Origin: an uncultured Bacteroidales bacterium
GTDB lineage: Bacteria > Bacteroidota > Bacteroidia > Bacteroidales > P3
Direction: 5' to 3'
DNA length: 64,000 nt
Assembly (NCBI GenBank): GCA_900316515.1
Contig: ONDE01000013.1
Location: 62,001 to 126,000 of the forward strand
Part shown: positions 42,895-49,623 of the stretch, piece after piece
Layout: every line of letters begins with the position of its first letter
How positions within the stretch are numbered: the first letter of the stretch is position 1
Position numbers and translations under genes: made by a program
Notes under the pieces: model-generated
Seen by the model: the letters and a program-made list of their open reading frames with translations, nothing else
The model's database searches: none
Told to the model about the DNA's origin: nothing

Positions 42895-43101
42895 TCAGCG
42901 GGATTGAATAAACAGGCCGAGCACGATCCATATCCACCAGTAGGCGGTGGCGGACAGGGCGGCGAGCAGTCCCATACCGAAATACCACAGCCAGAACTTC
43001 TGGTTCTCCCTGCGTTGCTCGCGGCGGACCTCCTCGGCGGTCATGAAGGTGTCCCATTTTCCCCTTTTGGGGGCGACTGATGTTTTTGTGTCTTTATCCA
43101 T
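42895..43101 (-). CDS. Small single-span membrane protein
   Basis: A 68-residue protein with a charged N-terminal half (TAEEVRREQRRENQKF) and one or two C-terminal membrane spans (WLWYFGMGLLAALSATAYWW, IWIVLGLFI). No family recognised. The sharp division between charged and hydrophobic halves and the flanking non-coding repeats argue for a real gene. The topology predicts a cytoplasmic N-terminus. Role unknown. Confidence 0.55.
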   Translation of the reverse strand: MDKDTKTSVAPKRGKWDTFMTAEEVRREQRRENQKFWLWYFGMGLLAALSATAYWWIWIVLGLFIQSR

Positions 43102-43153
43102 ACCTATATCACGGAAAAGAACCGGTTTTATTACAATCGGCCCAAAAAAAATT

Positions 43154-43689
43154 TTCAGCTGCGCCTGGCGAGGGGATTCAGGATTACAGAAACAAATGGA
43201 AAAGATGGAAAAATTACGGAAAATACCTTACTAAAAGTGAAATATGAAAGGTGAAAAGTGATAGCTGATAGGAACGGCGAATTTGACGAATTAACTCGAA
43301 TTTGGCGGTGGCCGGTCAATTGCCTGCGAATTACTCGAATTGGGAATTACAGGTCAATTACTCGAAAGCGTTGGGGTTCAGGATTACAGAAAAGTTGGCT
43401 ATATTACAGAAAAGAACGGAAAAGATGGAAAAAATACAGAAATCTCTACTCTTCCACTTTTCGACTCTTCACCTCTTTAACTCATAAACCGTAAACGGTA
43501 AACAGTAAACAGTAAACTGGTAACAATTACTCGAATTACAGGCGAATTACTCGAAAGCGCTGGTTTATATTTATTACAGAAACAAACGGAAAAGATGGAA
43601 AAATTACAGAAACTTCCACTCTTTCACTTTTCGACTCTTCACCTCTTTAACTCATAAACCGTAAACGGTAAACAGTAAACCGTAAACCA
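43154..43689. repeat. Modular intergenic repeat region C
   Basis: Three units of the repeat described for 34740-35128: about 43154-43225, 43370-43559 and 43560-43689. They contain the modules attacagaaaagaacggaaa, ctcttccacttttcgactct, tcacctctttaactcataaa, ccgtaaacggtaaacagtaa and aattactcgaattacaggcg. ORFs crossing it (43258-43494) repeat the same peptide as 35155-35412 and are spurious. Confidence 0.78.
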
Positions 43690-43721
43690 AACGCTCTCCC
43701 CACTAATCACTAACCACTCAA

Positions 43722-44459
43722 TCATATCAGCCATTTCCAATAGTAGTCGTCGGGGTGCGGGATTCCGCCGCATTCCGACAGCAGTTGCCTGCAGCTGTCA
43801 GCGACCTCGGGGTAGGTATAGGGATCGGGGTCTTCCTCGTTGGAGCGTTCGAAGCATTCCAGCGCCGTCTGAATGCACTCGCGGGCCTTCAGCGGGTCGC
43901 CGGTAAGGAGATGGGCGATGCCCAGCCTCCTGTTGTAGAGCCCTATGTTGAAGTCGCTGTCGCCTTCCCTCAAGGCCCGCTCGAGCGCTATGGTGGTGTA
44001 ATGTATGCCAGAAGCATAGTCGCCCTTGTAGCAGTACAGCTTGCCCAGGAACCCGAAGGCATCGTCATAGCAGATGTCGAATCCGCGACTGTCGTATAGC
44101 CCCAACTCCTTGTAGATGCCGATGGCCTCTTCCTGACAGGCGACAGCCTCCGCGATGTCATCCGCGGAGCATGCCTTCCTGTGCAGCATCCGGGCGTAGG
44201 CCAGCAGGTCGGATTGGAGGTCGGAGGTTGCCAATGCCTTCCTCAGCGCGAACAGGTCGTCGAAGACAGCCTGCGCCTCTTCTTCGCTGCCATGCAAGTT
44301 CAATTCAGAACAGAAGACCTCCAGTGCTTCGGCCAAGTTGTCCATGTCTCCTCCTTGACGGCATTCCTCTGCGTAGTTGCGGCAGAGACGGATTGCCTCC
44401 TCCCAACGGAAATCCATTGAGAGGTTCTCTATCTGTCGGTCGAATTCTTCTTTTGTCAT
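43722..44459 (-). CDS. TPR-like repeat protein
   Basis: This 245-residue all-helical protein has degenerate tetratricopeptide repeats: RWEEAIRLCRNYAEECRQGG, IAEAVACQEEAIGIYKELGL, GKLYCYKGDYASGIHYTTIA and LGIAHLLTGDPLKARECIQT. It is probably a protein-binding scaffold in the cytoplasm; no enzymatic motif is present. The -7 box (44487-44495) lies 28 bp before ATG 44459, inside the longer open frame that begins at 44501, which rules that earlier start out. It stands alone between two repeat blocks. Confidence 0.72.
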   Translation of the reverse strand: MTKEEFDRQIENLSMDFRWEEAIRLCRNYAEECRQGGDMDNLAEALEVFCSELNLHGSEEEAQAVFDDLFALRKALATSDLQSDLLAYARMLHRKACSADDIAEAVACQEEAIGIYKELGLYDSRGFDICYDDAFGFLGKLYCYKGDYASGIHYTTIALERALREGDSDFNIGLYNRRLGIAHLLTGDPLKARECIQTALECFERSNEEDPDPYTYPEVADSCRQLLSECGGIPHPDDYYWKWLI

Positions 44460-44486
44460 GGCTGCTGTTTTGATTGGTTTCGAAAC

Positions 44487-44495
44487 GCAAATATA
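44487..44495 (-). promoter_or_regulatory. -7 box of the TPR-like gene
   Basis: TATATTTGC on the minus strand, 28 bp before ATG 44459. Confidence 0.65.
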
Positions 44496-44585
44496 CAACA
44501 ATTTTTCAAATATGCAAAAAAACTTTCAAACGCCACACCCAATTCGAGCTTGAATTACAGACAAATTACTCTAATTTTTCGTCGT

Positions 44586-44700
44586 CTAGGTTTGTCTTTA
44601 TTACAGAAACAAGCAGAAAAGACGGAAAAATTACGGAAATTTCAACTCTTTCATTTAACACTAAACACTTAAAACTTTCCCTTCTCACCTTTTATTCGTC
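44586..44700. repeat. Modular intergenic repeat region D (partial)
   Basis: A shortened unit: tttgtctttattacagaaac, gacggaaaaattacggaaat and caactctttcatttaacact. It is the rightmost copy and lies upstream of the plus-strand cluster. Confidence 0.65.
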
Positions 44701-44834
44701 CTGCACTCGGCAAAATATTTTTTCCCGGGGTTGTAATAAAAACGTTTTTCCTGCGTTATAGGGATGTGGTTAGTTTTCCATACTACAATATTAAGGGGTG
44801 GGAGCAGCTCGACGAGGGCCGCTCCCTGTTTTAT

Positions 44835-44866
44835 TTTGTTATTTCAAAAAAAATACGTATCTTTGC
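44835..44866 (+). promoter_or_regulatory. Promoter of the 44913 gene
   Basis: -33 TTTG at 44835-44838, a 19-bp gap and -7 TATCTTTGC at 44858-44866, followed by a 40-nt leader. It excludes starts upstream of 44866. Confidence 0.75.
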
Positions 44867-44912
44867 GGCCGGAATAAAAAACACAAAACAACGGGGCAAT
44901 TATAATTTCAAA

Positions 44913-45503
44913 ATGCGACCGGAAGAGAAGACAATCAAAGAATTGCTGAAGAAAGGGTATTCGACGCTGAAAACGGACGGGTACAAGAACTACGGCGAGT
45001 GCCCCGATGTGTGGCGTCTGCTTGAGGTCTGGTTCGGCGTGGGAGAGAAGAGCCTCTACCTCGACTACGAAAGGGAATGCGACAAATACCACTTCTATTT
45101 CTACAGGAACAGGAAAGAGGCCATCGCGAAGAGGCCGGAGACCGCAGGGGGGACGGAGAGGTATCACGTGGAGAGGTACCTGAGGGAGAAGATGCCCTAT
45201 TACACGTTGGCGAGGAAGGTGGCCCGGACGGTGGCGGGGAAGAAAGGATACTACTGTACGGAAGACATCGGGGTCACGAATGCCATTGTGGGCGACATTG
45301 AGAACTTCGCATTTCTGGTGAATTGGTTCGTGGGGAGCAAGACTTGCATCGGCTATGCGTACGATGAAGACAAACCGATGCTGCTCATAGGCGAGTACAA
45401 CGACCTGTATGACATTCTGAATGGGATGGGCTATGAGTCGCATATAGACGAGGACGAAGGCATCGAGATATTCGACGACATAGTGCTGGAAAGCGTTTGG
45501 TAG
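44913..45503 (+). CDS. Unknown protein at the head of the plus-strand cluster
   Basis: A 196-residue cytoplasmic protein with no recognised family. It begins EEKTIKELLKKGYSTLKTDG and has mixed alpha/beta segments (CDKYHFYFYRNRKEA, IENFAFLVNWFVGSKTCIGY, KPMLLIGEYNDLYDILNG) and an acidic end (DEDEGIEIFDDIVLESVW). The promoter at 44835-44866 lies inside the longer open frame from 44766, so ATG 44913 is the start. It is 39 bp upstream of the SprT-like gene on the same strand and may be co-transcribed. Confidence 0.68.
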   Translation: MRPEEKTIKELLKKGYSTLKTDGYKNYGECPDVWRLLEVWFGVGEKSLYLDYERECDKYHFYFYRNRKEAIAKRPETAGGTERYHVERYLREKMPYYTLARKVARTVAGKKGYYCTEDIGVTNAIVGDIENFAFLVNWFVGSKTCIGYAYDEDKPMLLIGEYNDLYDILNGMGYESHIDEDEGIEIFDDIVLESVW

Positions 45504-45542
45504 AAACAAGGAAAAAACATATAAGATTTGGTTATATAATAT

Positions 45543-45923
45543 ATGTGGAACATTACGACATTGAAAAGGACATTCAAGCTGGCCAAGCTTTACAAGGAAC
45601 TGAATGAAAAATATTTCGGCGGTATTCTCGGCGATGTCAAATTTGAAGGCAACCCCAGACTTTGGGATACCTTTGCTGCAGTCGCAACCATATACACATA
45701 TAAAAATCTCTGCGGGGAAAAAGTGGCAACCATCAAATTCGACACGAAATATGATTGGGATGAAAAAGATATACGCCGCGTCCTTTTACACGAAATGATA
45801 CATTATTACATATTTGTCAAACTTGGAAGACGCTTGATATTCCCACACGGACTGCCTTTTATCTGGATAATGCTGAGGATAAACAGAAAATACGATGAGC
45901 ATATAAAGTTGTATTGGATATAA
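45543..45923 (+). CDS. SprT-like metalloprotease-domain protein, copy 1
   Basis: This 126-residue protein is a minimal SprT-like zincin: KLAKLYKELNEKYFGGIL at the N-terminus (the usual LyxelNxxyF start), VATIKFDTKYDWDEKDIRR, and the zinc motif LLHEMIHYYIF (HEMIH) near residue 85, with a later His in FPHGLPFIWIM. Family members cut proteins crosslinked to DNA (SPRTN) or have unknown roles in bacteria. It is closely related to the inverted gene at 48837-49250, so the NADAR/ART cluster is bracketed by SprT-like genes. Confidence 0.82.
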   Translation: MWNITTLKRTFKLAKLYKELNEKYFGGILGDVKFEGNPRLWDTFAAVATIYTYKNLCGEKVATIKFDTKYDWDEKDIRRVLLHEMIHYYIFVKLGRRLIFPHGLPFIWIMLRINRKYDEHIKLYWI

Positions 45924-45932
45924 AAAAAGTTG

Positions 45933-45941
45933 TATATTTGC
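45933..45941 (+). promoter_or_regulatory. -7 box of the NADAR operon
   Basis: TATATTTGC on the plus strand, 22 bp before ATG 45964. Confidence 0.65.
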
Positions 45942-45963
45942 ACATTGAAAAAACAGGATAAAT

Positions 45964-46482
45964 ATGGAATTAACTACGGACAAACTATTGGCGCGCTGCA
46001 CCTATGCCAAAAGCGACACAGTCGCCTTCAGGAACAGGGGCAAATACGCCATCTTCAGCAACTTCTATCCCTTCACCTTCTCGGCAGAGGGCCAAACATT
46101 CCACAGCGTTGAGCAGTACTACCACTGGCGCCGCCTGAAGGGCGCGCCGAAGTATCAGGCGACGATGCTGTCGTTCGACGGCGAGAAGCACGCATGGAAG
46201 TGTTTCAACTACTCGCGCAACCGCTGGGTAAAGCAGGTCATAGAGGCCGACCTAAGGAAGCGGATTACCTATATGCGCGAAGGGCTGCAGTACAAACTGA
46301 AATATTGCGAAGGCTTCAAGGAGACCCTGCTGAAGACGGGTGACAAGGTTATAGCGGAGCTCAACCAGACCTCGAAGCCGGACGACATCTGGGCGACGAA
46401 CAAGACCGAATACGGCTATGAAGGCTCGAACATACTGGGCAAACTGCTGATGGAAGCGAGAAAAGTGAAGAGTGAAGAATGA
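45964..46482 (+). CDS. NADAR family protein (YbiA-like), copy 1
   Basis: This 172-residue protein is a canonical NADAR domain: AIFSNFYPFTFSAEGQTFHS near residues 29-48, VEQYYHWRRL (49-58), and the C-terminal GSNILGKLLMEARK. NADAR enzymes are N-glycosidases; E. coli YbiA acts on riboflavin intermediates, and others remove ADP-ribose from guanine in DNA and pair with DarT-type toxins. Here the neighbours (second NADAR, kinase, ART-like protein) favour an ADP-ribose role. It has its own promoter. The last codons (KVKSEE) come from the gtgaagagtgaagaatga repeat that then fills the gap. Confidence 0.87.
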   Translation: MELTTDKLLARCTYAKSDTVAFRNRGKYAIFSNFYPFTFSAEGQTFHSVEQYYHWRRLKGAPKYQATMLSFDGEKHAWKCFNYSRNRWVKQVIEADLRKRITYMREGLQYKLKYCEGFKETLLKTGDKVIAELNQTSKPDDIWATNKTEYGYEGSNILGKLLMEARKVKSEE

Positions 46483-46571
46483 AGAACGGGATTTATTAAC
46501 GTTGAACGTTGAATGATGAGTGATGAACGGGGAACTATTGTGAATGATGAATGAAGAGTGAAGAGTGAAGA
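46483..46571. repeat. gtgaagaatga word repeats in the NADAR gap
   Basis: gaagagtgaagaatg and gaatgatgaatgaag words run from the end of NADAR 1 to the start of NADAR 2. The same words occur at 34750-34840 and 48108-48150. Confidence 0.6.
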
Positions 46572-47174
46572 ATGATGAAAGTCCATGAGATGATACGGGA
46601 CAATTATCCCGAATATTACAGCATCGAGCGCTATCCCACCGACTGTACCGCCTGCATCCGCGCTACCGCCGAGGAGTGGGGCGTAATGGGTAATTTCTAC
46701 CGTACACCGATTGAGGTCGGCAGCGTCACCTTAGACTGCACCGAGCGCCTTTTCCACCTGATGAAGCTGTGGCCCGACTGTGTGGAGGGCATACGCGACA
46801 TGATGGAACAGCCGGCCGGCCAGAAGGTAAAGATGCACTCCAGACACCTCGTCAAGAATCGCCCCGAGTGGTTCCGCGACGACTGGCCCTCGATGGTTGC
46901 GGATGCGATGAAGTTCTGCCTGACGCTCAAATATGAGCAATGTGAGCTGTTCCGCAAGGAACTGGAGCGCAGCAAGGGGCTCTTCATCGTGGAGGATGAG
47001 AGCAGCAGATGTCGCGGCCGCGATGCCGACACCTGGGGCGTGGTGCTGCGGGGCGACGAGTACGTGGGGCCCAACCTCCTGGGCCGCCTGCTGATGGAGT
47101 TGCGTGACAACGGCAAACTGGAGTACACGCTGCCGTCGGACGCTTTGGATTTTGTAAAACATATAAAGCAATAA
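46572..47174 (+). CDS. NADAR-like protein, copy 2 (divergent)
   Basis: This 200-residue protein shares the NADAR order but diverges in sequence: WGVMGNFYRTPIEV (36-49) replaces the FSNFYP block, CTERLFHLMKLWPD replaces VEQYYHW, MKFCLTLKYEQCELFRKELE matches the helical middle, and YVGPNLLGRLLMELRDNG the C-terminal block. Because NADAR families differ in target, this second copy may act on another ADP-ribosylated or phosphoribosyl substrate. It is followed 6 bp later by the kinase gene, so the two are tightly linked. M2 (46575) is an equally good start. Confidence 0.75.
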   Translation: MMKVHEMIRDNYPEYYSIERYPTDCTACIRATAEEWGVMGNFYRTPIEVGSVTLDCTERLFHLMKLWPDCVEGIRDMMEQPAGQKVKMHSRHLVKNRPEWFRDDWPSMVADAMKFCLTLKYEQCELFRKELERSKGLFIVEDESSRCRGRDADTWGVVLRGDEYVGPNLLGRLLMELRDNGKLEYTLPSDALDFVKHIKQ

Positions 47175-47180
47175 ACGGCT

Positions 47181-48107
47181 ATGAGTAAGAAAAGTATTCT
47201 CGGTACGGGCAATTTTTCCCTCGATGCCATCTACCAACGGGAATATCCAGAAGGATTCGATGTCGCCAAAAAGCGCAACCCCTTCGTCGACAAGCTGGTC
47301 AGCGAAGAGGTGGGCAACACCTGTGGCAACGTGATGTGCATGTTGCCTTATCTCGGAGTGGAGACCTATCCCGTCGGCCATTTCGACGAGTCGGAACAGG
47401 GGATGAAAATCACAGCGGACCTTGAGCGTTACGGCGCCAACACGCGCTTCGTGAAGAACAGCAAAGACGGCGGCACCACGCTGATGACCTGCATCCATAA
47501 ACTGGACGCCAACGGGCAGCATATCATGAGTCACCGCGCCACGTCGCCCAACAGCATGTTCCCCAAGCGCAAGCAGCTGCGCAAGGATGAGGTGGCGAGA
47601 TTCGTGGAGCAATTGGACTTCCGCCCCGACGCCTACTTCTTCGATGTGTCGGACGCAGGTCCGAGGGAGCTGGCGGCGGCCCTTAGGGAACGTGGAGTGC
47701 TGGTGTACTATGAGCCGGAAGGCAACAAGGAGATGAGCAAATTTCTCAGGTGTGTTGCCGTCAGCGACATCGTCAAGTTCTCCGGCGCCAGAATAGAGGA
47801 CACCGCTTTCGTGGCCGACTATCGTGACAAGCTCTTCATCCGCACGATGGGCGAAGAAGGTATGGAGTTTAACCTGCGCGGCGGTGGATGGAAGCGGATT
47901 GCCCCTGTGCCCAACGACCACGTGGTGGATTGGGAGGGCGCCGGCGACTGGACCACATCGGTCATCCTCGCCGAGCTGTGCAAGCTCGACAAGCTCGACG
48001 TCCGCCGGCTCACGGAGCAAGAGGTGCGCACGGTGCTGGAAAAGGCGGCCGCCATCGCCTCGCGCAGCGTGAGCTATATGGGCAGCAAGGGAATGATTAG
48101 GGAGTGA
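47181..48107 (+). CDS. PfkB/ribokinase-family sugar or nucleoside kinase
   Basis: This 308-residue kinase has the PfkB layout: GTGNFSLDAIYQREYPEGFD at the start, VGNTCGNVMCMLPYLGVETY (the GG-type substrate lid) and the catalytic DWEGAGDWTTSVILAEL, with the GAGD anion hole and catalytic Asp present. Family members phosphorylate ribose, fructose-6-phosphate, adenosine and similar compounds. Lying 6 bp behind NADAR 2, it could process ribose or ADP-ribose released by the glycosidases; this is inference. The C-terminal half is shorter than E. coli RbsK but the domain is complete. Confidence 0.85.
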   Translation: MSKKSILGTGNFSLDAIYQREYPEGFDVAKKRNPFVDKLVSEEVGNTCGNVMCMLPYLGVETYPVGHFDESEQGMKITADLERYGANTRFVKNSKDGGTTLMTCIHKLDANGQHIMSHRATSPNSMFPKRKQLRKDEVARFVEQLDFRPDAYFFDVSDAGPRELAAALRERGVLVYYEPEGNKEMSKFLRCVAVSDIVKFSGARIEDTAFVADYRDKLFIRTMGEEGMEFNLRGGGWKRIAPVPNDHVVDWEGAGDWTTSVILAELCKLDKLDVRRLTEQEVRTVLEKAAAIASRSVSYMGSKGMIRE

Positions 48108-48189
48108 AAAGTGAAGAGTGAAAAGTGAAGAGTGAAAAGTGAAGAATGAAGAATGAAGCCCCAACCACCCAGTCACTCAGTCAATCAAG

Positions 48190-48264
48190 CAATCCTGCCT
48201 GACCGCAATGGAACGGCCTTGAGCACCGATAAAATAAAATTAAATAAAGCGAAAAAGCAATCAA
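48190..48264 (+). repeat. 75-bp dispersed element, copy 1
   Basis: From caatcctgcctgaccgcaat to agcgaaaaagcaatcaa. It matches copy 2 (52521-52595, opposite strand) at 66 of 75 positions by hand alignment. Here it is the leader of the ART-like gene; in copy 2 it is read as protein. Confidence 0.8.
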
Positions 48265-48269
48265 ACAAT

Positions 48270-48833
48270 ATGTTGTTCTATCACGGATCGCCTGAACAGT
48301 TTGACCATTTTGACCTGAGTAGGGCCGGTGAAGGTACCGGCGTGAAGTTCGGCTTCGGCATCTACCTCACCGAGAGCGAGGCAAGCGCCGTACACTACTC
48401 GCAGCCCCGCAATATGCCCCCGACGGAGGAGCACTACCTCTACACGGTGGAGATCCCAGAACTAACGGAGGACAACCACCTTGTCTCCGCCCAGCCGGTG
48501 AATCCCGCTATCGTGAAAAAGACGGAGGAGAAACTGGGCAAGGCTGTCCCGAAGGAGGTGACGGAGAAAGGCAAGGAGTTCCGCAAGTGGGTGGGGTGTG
48601 TGCTCACGGGAGCCAAGAAGGCAGGCTTCGCGGAGGAGAAGGCCGCCGCACAGTTCCTGGACGGGATAGGCGTCATCTGCAATGTGTGGCCGCAGGCGCA
48701 GACGAAGCCCGATGGATTGAAGAACTGTGCCGTCTTCAATGCCGACCACGTGCACATCGTCAAGGTAGAGAAGATAGAGATCGAGAAGAAGGACAAGAAG
48801 TATGTGCTGGTGAGCAGGAAAGAGGTGAAATAG
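48270..48833 (+). CDS. ADP-ribosyltransferase-like protein
   Basis: This 187-residue protein begins MLFYHGSPEQFDHFDLSRAG and continues KFGFGIYLTESEASAVHYSQ, the YHGS...fGfGiYlT pattern of small ART-fold domains in phage, toxin and conflict systems (His5 and Tyr32 correspond to the NAD-binding residues). The third position, near KNCAVFNADHVHIV (151-164), does not show an obvious Glu, so activity is uncertain. A Lys/Glu-rich helical insert lies between. The open frame extends upstream to 48153 only through the dispersed 75-bp element; ATG 48270 is the start. It ends the NADAR, NADAR, kinase, ART run. Confidence 0.7.
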   Translation: MLFYHGSPEQFDHFDLSRAGEGTGVKFGFGIYLTESEASAVHYSQPRNMPPTEEHYLYTVEIPELTEDNHLVSAQPVNPAIVKKTEEKLGKAVPKEVTEKGKEFRKWVGCVLTGAKKAGFAEEKAAAQFLDGIGVICNVWPQAQTKPDGLKNCAVFNADHVHIVKVEKIEIEKKDKKYVLVSRKEVK

Positions 48834-48836
48834 CAA

Positions 48837-49250
48837 TCATTTCCTTCCGTCCGAAAATGTCAGTCTTCCATAGTGCCAATAGGTCCGTATGTGTTCCTTA
48901 TGCAGAAGGTTGATTTTCCACATCATCAACTGAAAGCGAAGACCGTGCGGGAAGAAGAATGCTCTTCTGTATTTCACGTGGTTGTAGTAATGGATGAGTT
49001 CGTGGATTAGAACTTCACGTATGGTCTTCTCGGTCCAAGGGATTCTGGAGTTGAACTTGATTTTCGCCGTGTAGCCGCCTGTTCGTCTCTTATAAGGGCG
49101 GATGCAAGCGGCTGCCGGCACATCAGTGGCCGGGTCGGGCAAGGCCTCGAAGGTGCATACGCCAAGTCTGTTATGGAAATACTTTGCGTTCAGCTCCTTG
49201 AAAAGTTTCGTCAGCTTGAAGGTTGTCTTCAGATCATGGGTTGTCCACAT
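48837..49250 (-). CDS. SprT-like metalloprotease-domain protein, copy 2
   Basis: This 137-residue protein is a paralogue of the 45543 gene: MWTTHDLKTTFKLTKLFKEL matches its N-terminus, YTAKIKFNSRIPWTEKTIRE its middle, VLIHELIHYYNHVKYRR the zinc site (HELIH) and FFFPHGLRFQLMMWKINLL the tail. It is convergent with the ART-like gene, 3 bp apart. The -7 box at 49265-49273 lies 15 bp before ATG 49250, which rules out the longer frame that opens at 49292. Same functional inference as for copy 1. Confidence 0.82.
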   Translation of the reverse strand: MWTTHDLKTTFKLTKLFKELNAKYFHNRLGVCTFEALPDPATDVPAAACIRPYKRRTGGYTAKIKFNSRIPWTEKTIREVLIHELIHYYNHVKYRRAFFFPHGLRFQLMMWKINLLHKEHIRTYWHYGRLTFSDGRK

Positions 49251-49264
49251 TTTTTTTATTTTTC

Positions 49265-49273
49265 GCAAAGATA
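49265..49273 (-). promoter_or_regulatory. -7 box of SprT-like copy 2
   Basis: TATCTTTGC on the minus strand, 15 bp before ATG 49250; divergent from the reverse transcriptase promoter 84 bp away. Confidence 0.75.
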
Positions 49274-49335
49274 CAACTTTTTTTAAAATCACAAATCAAA
49301 AATCACCTATAAAACCTAAAGTGGCAACTTTTTTC

Positions 49336-49365
49336 CTTGGATTGGGAATTTTTTTGTATCTTTGC
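49336..49365 (+). promoter_or_regulatory. Promoter of the reverse transcriptase unit
   Basis: -7 TATCTTTGC at 49357-49365 with a weak -33 (TTGG near 49337). Transcription would start near 49372, about 250 nt before the RT start codon. Confidence 0.7.
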
Positions 49366-49371
49366 AAATTG

Positions 49372-49623
49372 ATCAAACAAGAATAAAAAAAGGGGCGCTC
49401 TGGAGATTCATCGCGGTCAAGATGCTTTTGTCACAATAGTGGAAGTGTCTAAATGAATGATAAAAAATGATGAATCAGGCCTTCGGCGGGAGATTGGCTC
49501 GCGAGAGCCAGAGCCATAGGCGACAGTTATCTCCACCCCCCTCTGAGGAAACGACGAGGGATGCATGTTAAACATCATATCCGCCTTTCTCCGGAGCCCC
49601 CTCTTTTAAAACAACAACACCAA
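49372..49623 (+). ncRNA. Putative structured leader RNA of the reverse transcriptase
   Basis: About 250 nt between promoter and RT start without a convincing frame. It contains a hairpin with a GNRA loop (ggctc-gcga-gagcc, 49496-49509) enclosed by a second pairing (ggagat 49489-49494 with atctcc 49530-49535), and a C-rich single-stranded stretch after it. Stand-alone reverse transcriptases of retron and DRT type carry such template RNAs just upstream. Calling it an RNA gene is inference from position and fold. Confidence 0.45.

Noticed and set aside
49561..49623. Upstream ATG 49561 as the reverse transcriptase start
   Set aside because: The extra 21 codons are His/Pro/Gln-rich and look like the leader; ATG 49624 follows an A-rich stretch as in other starts here.
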